DNA of 26,358 nucleotides, taken from the NCBI GenBank assembly GCA_047639675.1, contig JBLIOI010000066.1, positions 1-26,358 on the forward strand, read 5' to 3'. The stretch is from JABACD01 sp047639675 (GTDB taxonomy: Bacteria; Planctomycetota; UBA1135; GCA-002686595). Within the stretch, counting starts at the first letter, position 1. Each line of letters begins with the position of its first letter. The notes below the pieces were generated by a model that was not told the DNA's origin, ran no database searches, and worked only from the letters and a program-made list of their open reading frames with translations. Position numbers and translations under genes: made by a program. Below are positions 23,556 to 26,358 of the stretch, one piece after another.

Positions 23556-24701
23556 GTGCCTTTCGGTTTTCATACGAGCGCTAGCTGCTCCACAACTCAC
23601 GCCCGCACCGGCATCTTTCAAACTCCCCATGGCCCCGTGCAAACCCCGGCTTTCATGCCGGTGGGAACACGCGCAACCGTCAAGGGAGTCTTGCCCAGCG
23701 ACCTGACTCAAGTGGGTTCGCAGATGCTACTAGCGAACACCTATCACCTGCACTTGCGGCCAGGCGAGGATGTTGTCCGCGAACTAGGCGGCTTGCACAA
23801 AATGATGGGGTGGGACGGGCCGATCCTGACTGACTCAGGAGGCTATCAAGTGTTCAGCATGGACGACATCAACCGCATCGACAACGATGGTGTTTCGTTC
23901 AAATCGATCATCGACGGTAGCGAGATTCGCTTCACACCCGAACGTGTAGTCGACATCCAAAACGCGCTGGGCGCCGATGTGGTCATGGCCTTCGATCACT
24001 GCCCCGCAGGTACGGCTGACAGACGAGAAGTTGAGGTCGCAACAGATCGAACCCACAGCTGGCTAGATCGCTGCGTCGACCGCTATCGCAAGAATGGAGG
24101 CGAAGAAAGTGGCCAAGCGCTCTTTGGGATTGTCCAGGGTGGACGCTTCGAAGATCTGCGCAAGGCATCCGTCGATGCGGTCTGCTCCCACGATCTGGTC
24201 GGCTATGCCATCGGTGGAGTTTCCGTTGGAGAACAAGAAGAGTGGATCAAGCGCACGGTGGATTACACCGCACCGCTCATGCCGGTGGACAAGCCGCGCT
24301 ACTTGATGGGCGTAGGCACTCCCAAGGATTTCTTTGATGCGATCAGCGCCGGAGTCGACCTATTCGACTGCGTAACCCCAACGCGCAATGCACGCAACCA
24401 CACAGTATTCACCAGTCGTGGCCGGCTCAACGTGCGCAATAAAGGGTTCCAATTGGACACTGGGCCGCTAGATCCGGAGTGCGATTGCATCGCTTGTACG
24501 CAGTTCAACCTGGGTACGCTACGCCACCTGTGCACCGTCGGAGAAATGCTAGGCGGGACCCTGCTTTCGATTCACAACTTGCGGTTCTTTCATCGCACTC
24601 TTGAGCGCGTGCGAGAAGCTATCGTTGAAGATCGCTTCGAAGAGCTGCGAGCTGAAGTCGTGCAGCGCTTCACGCGCCGCATGGCTCCGAAAGACCTCTA
24701 G
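23556..24701 (+). CDS. tgt: Queuine/preQ1 tRNA-ribosyltransferase Tgt
   Basis: Tgt exchanges guanine-34 of GUN-anticodon tRNAs for preQ1, the first tRNA step of queuosine synthesis. The general base is Asp93 in LTDSGGYQVFS and the nucleophile is Asp271 in LFDCVTPTRNAR. Zinc ligands are Cys309, Cys311, Cys314 and His340 (ECDCIAC...SIHN). GIVQGG and GGVSVGE are present; Val in the latter fits the bacterial preQ1-type pocket rather than the eukaryal GGLSGGE. The region after the first zinc cysteines (TQFNLGTLRHLCTVGE) departs from the common YSRAYLRHL form but keeps RHL. Length is 381 residues. Start is GTG at 23556, 6 nt after spoIID ends, so it is the third gene of the ruvB operon. Confidence 0.97.
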   Translation: MPFGFHTSASCSTTHARTGIFQTPHGPVQTPAFMPVGTRATVKGVLPSDLTQVGSQMLLANTYHLHLRPGEDVVRELGGLHKMMGWDGPILTDSGGYQVFSMDDINRIDNDGVSFKSIIDGSEIRFTPERVVDIQNALGADVVMAFDHCPAGTADRREVEVATDRTHSWLDRCVDRYRKNGGEESGQALFGIVQGGRFEDLRKASVDAVCSHDLVGYAIGGVSVGEQEEWIKRTVDYTAPLMPVDKPRYLMGVGTPKDFFDAISAGVDLFDCVTPTRNARNHTVFTSRGRLNVRNKGFQLDTGPLDPECDCIACTQFNLGTLRHLCTVGEMLGGTLLSIHNLRFFHRTLERVREAIVEDRFEELRAEVVQRFTRRMAPKDL

Positions 24702-24797
24702 CTGCCCGCAGCGCCCACTCCCTTGGGAGAGGATGGTTAAGCCGGGTCAACGCTTGTACTCGAAAAAAAGCGTTCCACATCCGGCCAAGAGGTGCAC

Positions 24798-24818
24798 GCG
24801 GAACAAGCGCTGTTCCGC
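24798..24818. other. Hairpin between convergent tgt and the four-cysteine gene
   Basis: GCGGAACA-AGCGC-TGTTCCGC is a perfect 8-bp stem located 4 nt past the stop of the minus-strand microprotein and 96 nt past tgt. A second stem, AACGCTT...AAGCGTT, lies near 24750-24775. No T-tract follows the first, so termination is only a guess. The other bases between 24702 and 24822 show nothing else. Confidence 0.4.
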
Positions 24819-24822
24819 TGGG

Positions 24823-24981
24823 TTACTTCTTCACGAAGTCCGAACAGGTCCGAACGTTAGGCCGGCCGCGGACGGAACAGGTGTTGGGGTGATTGTATTT
24901 GCAACGATCACACAAGAACTCTCCGCCCTCGAGGGCGAAGAGTCGGCGAAAGAAAAGCCGGAGCTTCTGTAGGAATCCCAC
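24823..24981 (-). CDS. Small four-cysteine (zinc-ribbon-like) protein, 52 aa
   Basis: Read directly from the minus strand: GTG at 24981 to TAA at 24825-24823, bounded upstream by an in-frame stop at about 25006. The first 20 residues are basic and hydrophobic (GFLQKLRLFFRRLFALEGG). The rest has CDRCKYNHPNTC (24-35) and RPNVRTCSDF (40-49), giving C-x2-C-x7-C-x10-C, a spacing that suits one zinc ion. The conserved-looking CKYNHP...RPN...CSDF wording argues that this is a real gene and not chance. It sits 30 nt after the SH3 protein stop on the same strand, so the two are likely co-transcribed. No ribosome site is evident. The function is unknown; a nucleic-acid or protein adaptor is typical for such knuckles. 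Confidence 0.62.
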   Translation of the reverse strand: MGFLQKLRLFFRRLFALEGGEFLCDRCKYNHPNTCSVRGRPNVRTCSDFVKK

Positions 24982-25011
24982 GCGTAGAGGAGGCTTGGCT
25001 CGTGGCGCTGT

Positions 25012-26292
25012 CTAACGGCCGTTCAAACGCGCCGAGAGAACCTCGATGCGATCTACATCGATCAAGGGATAAGAGCCGGCTTGAGCCCGCGCAGAGCTCA
25101 CCGGGATGCCCTTAACTCCAATTTCAAAACCAGAGTAGAGATCGAGTTCGTAGCGACGACTACTGCATTGAACCTGGGCCAAGAAGTCGGCACCCCATCG
25201 AACCAGATAGATTTTCTCGCCGTCGCGATCATGACGTTCGAGCCACCCGCGCGTTTGGAAACGGCCCCACAAGGGATCCTGCTTGCGTTGGTTCCTGTCC
25301 GCTTGATCGCGTAGATCGTCGAGACGCTCCTGACGATTCTGATTGTTGTCCTCGAAGTCAGCACGCATGCGCTCAAGGTCGCGGTGCAAGTCCAGGCGTT
25401 TGATTCGTTCTTCGATCAGCGAGCGCGTAGGTGCATCCGGGCCCAGAGCCAAGACGGCCTGATAAGCGGCGTAAATCTTCGCATAGTCCACCGTACCGGC
25501 GGCCAAGGTCGAATCCATTAGGCGGTTCGCAGCAGCTAACTCGGTGAAGACCCCAGTTCCCGCCGAAGCGTTAGCCGGCTGCACTGGAGCCGCTGCTTGG
25601 GTTGTTCCTTTTGCTTGGACTGCACGACTGCCGCCCGCGTCCACAGCGATCTCCGGCTGATTGCCAAGCGCCTTACTCACCGCCGCGCCCCAAAGAGCGC
25701 TGGCGTTAGAGCCCGCCGGTAGCGCGCGCGTAGAAGCCGCGAGCACATAAACCATAGTGTCCGGCGGGGAGTAGACCTGGACCCAGTCCTCGGTCATGGG
25801 CTTGCTGCGATCTTGGCGCTTGATGAAGCGCAAACGATCGCCGCGATCGAGTTGTGCAAGCGGGTACGAACTCTGAGTTTGCGGCAAGGGGCGCATATTA
25901 ATGAAGCTGCCCGACACCTCGACCCACCCGGGACGCGCCGACTCCGTCAGGTACTTACCGTAGACCCAGACCTTGACGCCACCGGGGACGGCGACCTTCA
26001 GATAGGCCATGCCCTCACGCTCGGCGTAAACCGCCAGGGGTGTTTCGCCGGAAATCTCCAGAACGACACGCCCCTTGTCATCGGGCAAGTTGCGCAGGCT
26101 TGCGCCTGTTGCCCCCGCCAGTACATAACGAATCGGCTCGCCAAGGTCCTGCGCGGAGCTATGCCTCGTTGCCGAAGGTCCGGCGCTCGCCATCGGTAGA
26201 CCAACGGTCATGAGCAGCAGGGCGCCGCCCAAAAGAGCTGCTGCACAGCCGCTACTGCTCGTCCCCGAAAGATTGTTCTGTTTCGTGCCCAT
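25012..26292 (-). CDS. Secreted two-SH3-domain protein with coiled coil
   Basis: Exported protein of 426 residues. A signal peptide (CAAALLGGALLLMTVGLPMASA) is followed by two bacterial SH3-like domains. The first runs from RYVLAGATGASLRNLPDD through VKVWVYGKYLTES, and the second from GWVEVSGSFINMRPLP through WVQVYSPPDTMVYVLAAS; each has the typical VxLRxxP-like start and a WxxV/VYVxxxx end. An Ala-rich linker (QAKGTTQAAAPVQPANASA) leads to a charged helical stretch (RIKRLDLHRDLERMRADFEDNNQNRQERLDDL) likely to be a coiled coil. A conserved-looking C-terminal domain follows (GRFQTRGWLERHDRDGEKIYLVRWG). Bacterial SH3 domains usually bind peptidoglycan or proline-rich peptides. The ATG at 26292 has AGGA 3 nt upstream. 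Function beyond envelope binding is unknown. Confidence 0.85.
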   Translation of the reverse strand: MGTKQNNLSGTSSSGCAAALLGGALLLMTVGLPMASAGPSATRHSSAQDLGEPIRYVLAGATGASLRNLPDDKGRVVLEISGETPLAVYAEREGMAYLKVAVPGGVKVWVYGKYLTESARPGWVEVSGSFINMRPLPQTQSSYPLAQLDRGDRLRFIKRQDRSKPMTEDWVQVYSPPDTMVYVLAASTRALPAGSNASALWGAAVSKALGNQPEIAVDAGGSRAVQAKGTTQAAAPVQPANASAGTGVFTELAAANRLMDSTLAAGTVDYAKIYAAYQAVLALGPDAPTRSLIEERIKRLDLHRDLERMRADFEDNNQNRQERLDDLRDQADRNQRKQDPLWGRFQTRGWLERHDRDGEKIYLVRWGADFLAQVQCSSRRYELDLYSGFEIGVKGIPVSSARAQAGSYPLIDVDRIEVLSARLNGR

Positions 26293-26341
26293 GATTCCTG
26301 TCCGCTCTGTGTGGTTGTCTCGCATCCGCATCTCGAAAATG

Positions 26342-26356
26342 CCCGGGAGCCCCGGG
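26342..26356 (-). terminator. Possible hairpin of an off-window gene
   Basis: On the minus strand CCCGGG-GCT-CCCGGG is followed by CATTTTCG, a short terminator-like arrangement 50 nt before the SH3 gene. It could end a gene lying beyond the right edge. Confidence 0.25.
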
Positions 26357-26358
26357 GC

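Noticed and set aside
1..26358. Search for tRNA genes, CRISPR repeats, IS ends, attachment sites and replication origin boxes
   Set aside because: No cloverleaf with a T-loop GGTTCGAxTCC, no regularly spaced repeats, no transposase or integrase motif and no cluster of DnaA boxes was recognised by eye.

Overview
The window (26,358 bp) reads as a chromosomal segment of a Gram-negative bacterium, most likely a member of the Planctomycetota or a close relative. The Gram-negative call rests on a YidC with a large periplasmic domain and on several lipobox lipoproteins. The Planctomycetota call is an inference from very large secreted lipoproteins, a sulfatase remnant, weak ribosome-binding sites, frequent GTG/TTG starts and a menaquinone gene set of the futalosine-pathway type. 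No tRNA, rRNA, CRISPR array, integrase or transposase was seen, so this looks like core genome with a few lineage-specific genes inserted.

Layout. On the minus strand, positions 1-4483 carry nadD, a WecA/MraY-type phosphoglycosyl transferase overlapping it by 4 nt, a calcineurin-like phosphoesterase with its own promoter, and yidC running off the left edge. A monocistronic plus-strand lipoprotein gene of unknown function (4806-5375) follows, with a good promoter and a perfect hairpin terminator shared with the convergent miaA (5467-6420, minus). A secreted unknown protein lies on plus at 6511-7503. Then a minus-strand block runs from 7646 to 20447: holA-mutL (4-nt overlap); a C-terminal sulfatase remnant; a four-gene chain ubiE-CPBP protease-ubiX-ubiA in which every junction is a 4-nt stop/start overlap; and two tandem paralogous lipoprotein genes of about 1050 codons each.

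A hairpin-rich noncoding stretch (20448-21198) separates these from the plus-strand operon ruvB-spoIID/lytB-tgt. At the right end, on minus, are a secreted two-SH3-domain protein and, 30 nt behind it, a 52-codon gene for a four-cysteine protein that is easily missed.

How the genes work together. Most are housekeeping: membrane protein insertion (yidC), NAD synthesis (nadD), tRNA modification (miaA, tgt), replication and repair (holA, mutL, ruvB) and menaquinone biosynthesis (ubiE/ubiX/ubiA family). The least explained parts are the paralogous lipoprotein pair (SbsA-like Ig domain plus YVTN-like propeller, with conserved cysteines and an identical C-terminal hexapeptide MDYFRQ), the four-cysteine microprotein, and the CPBP protease locked into the menaquinone operon.
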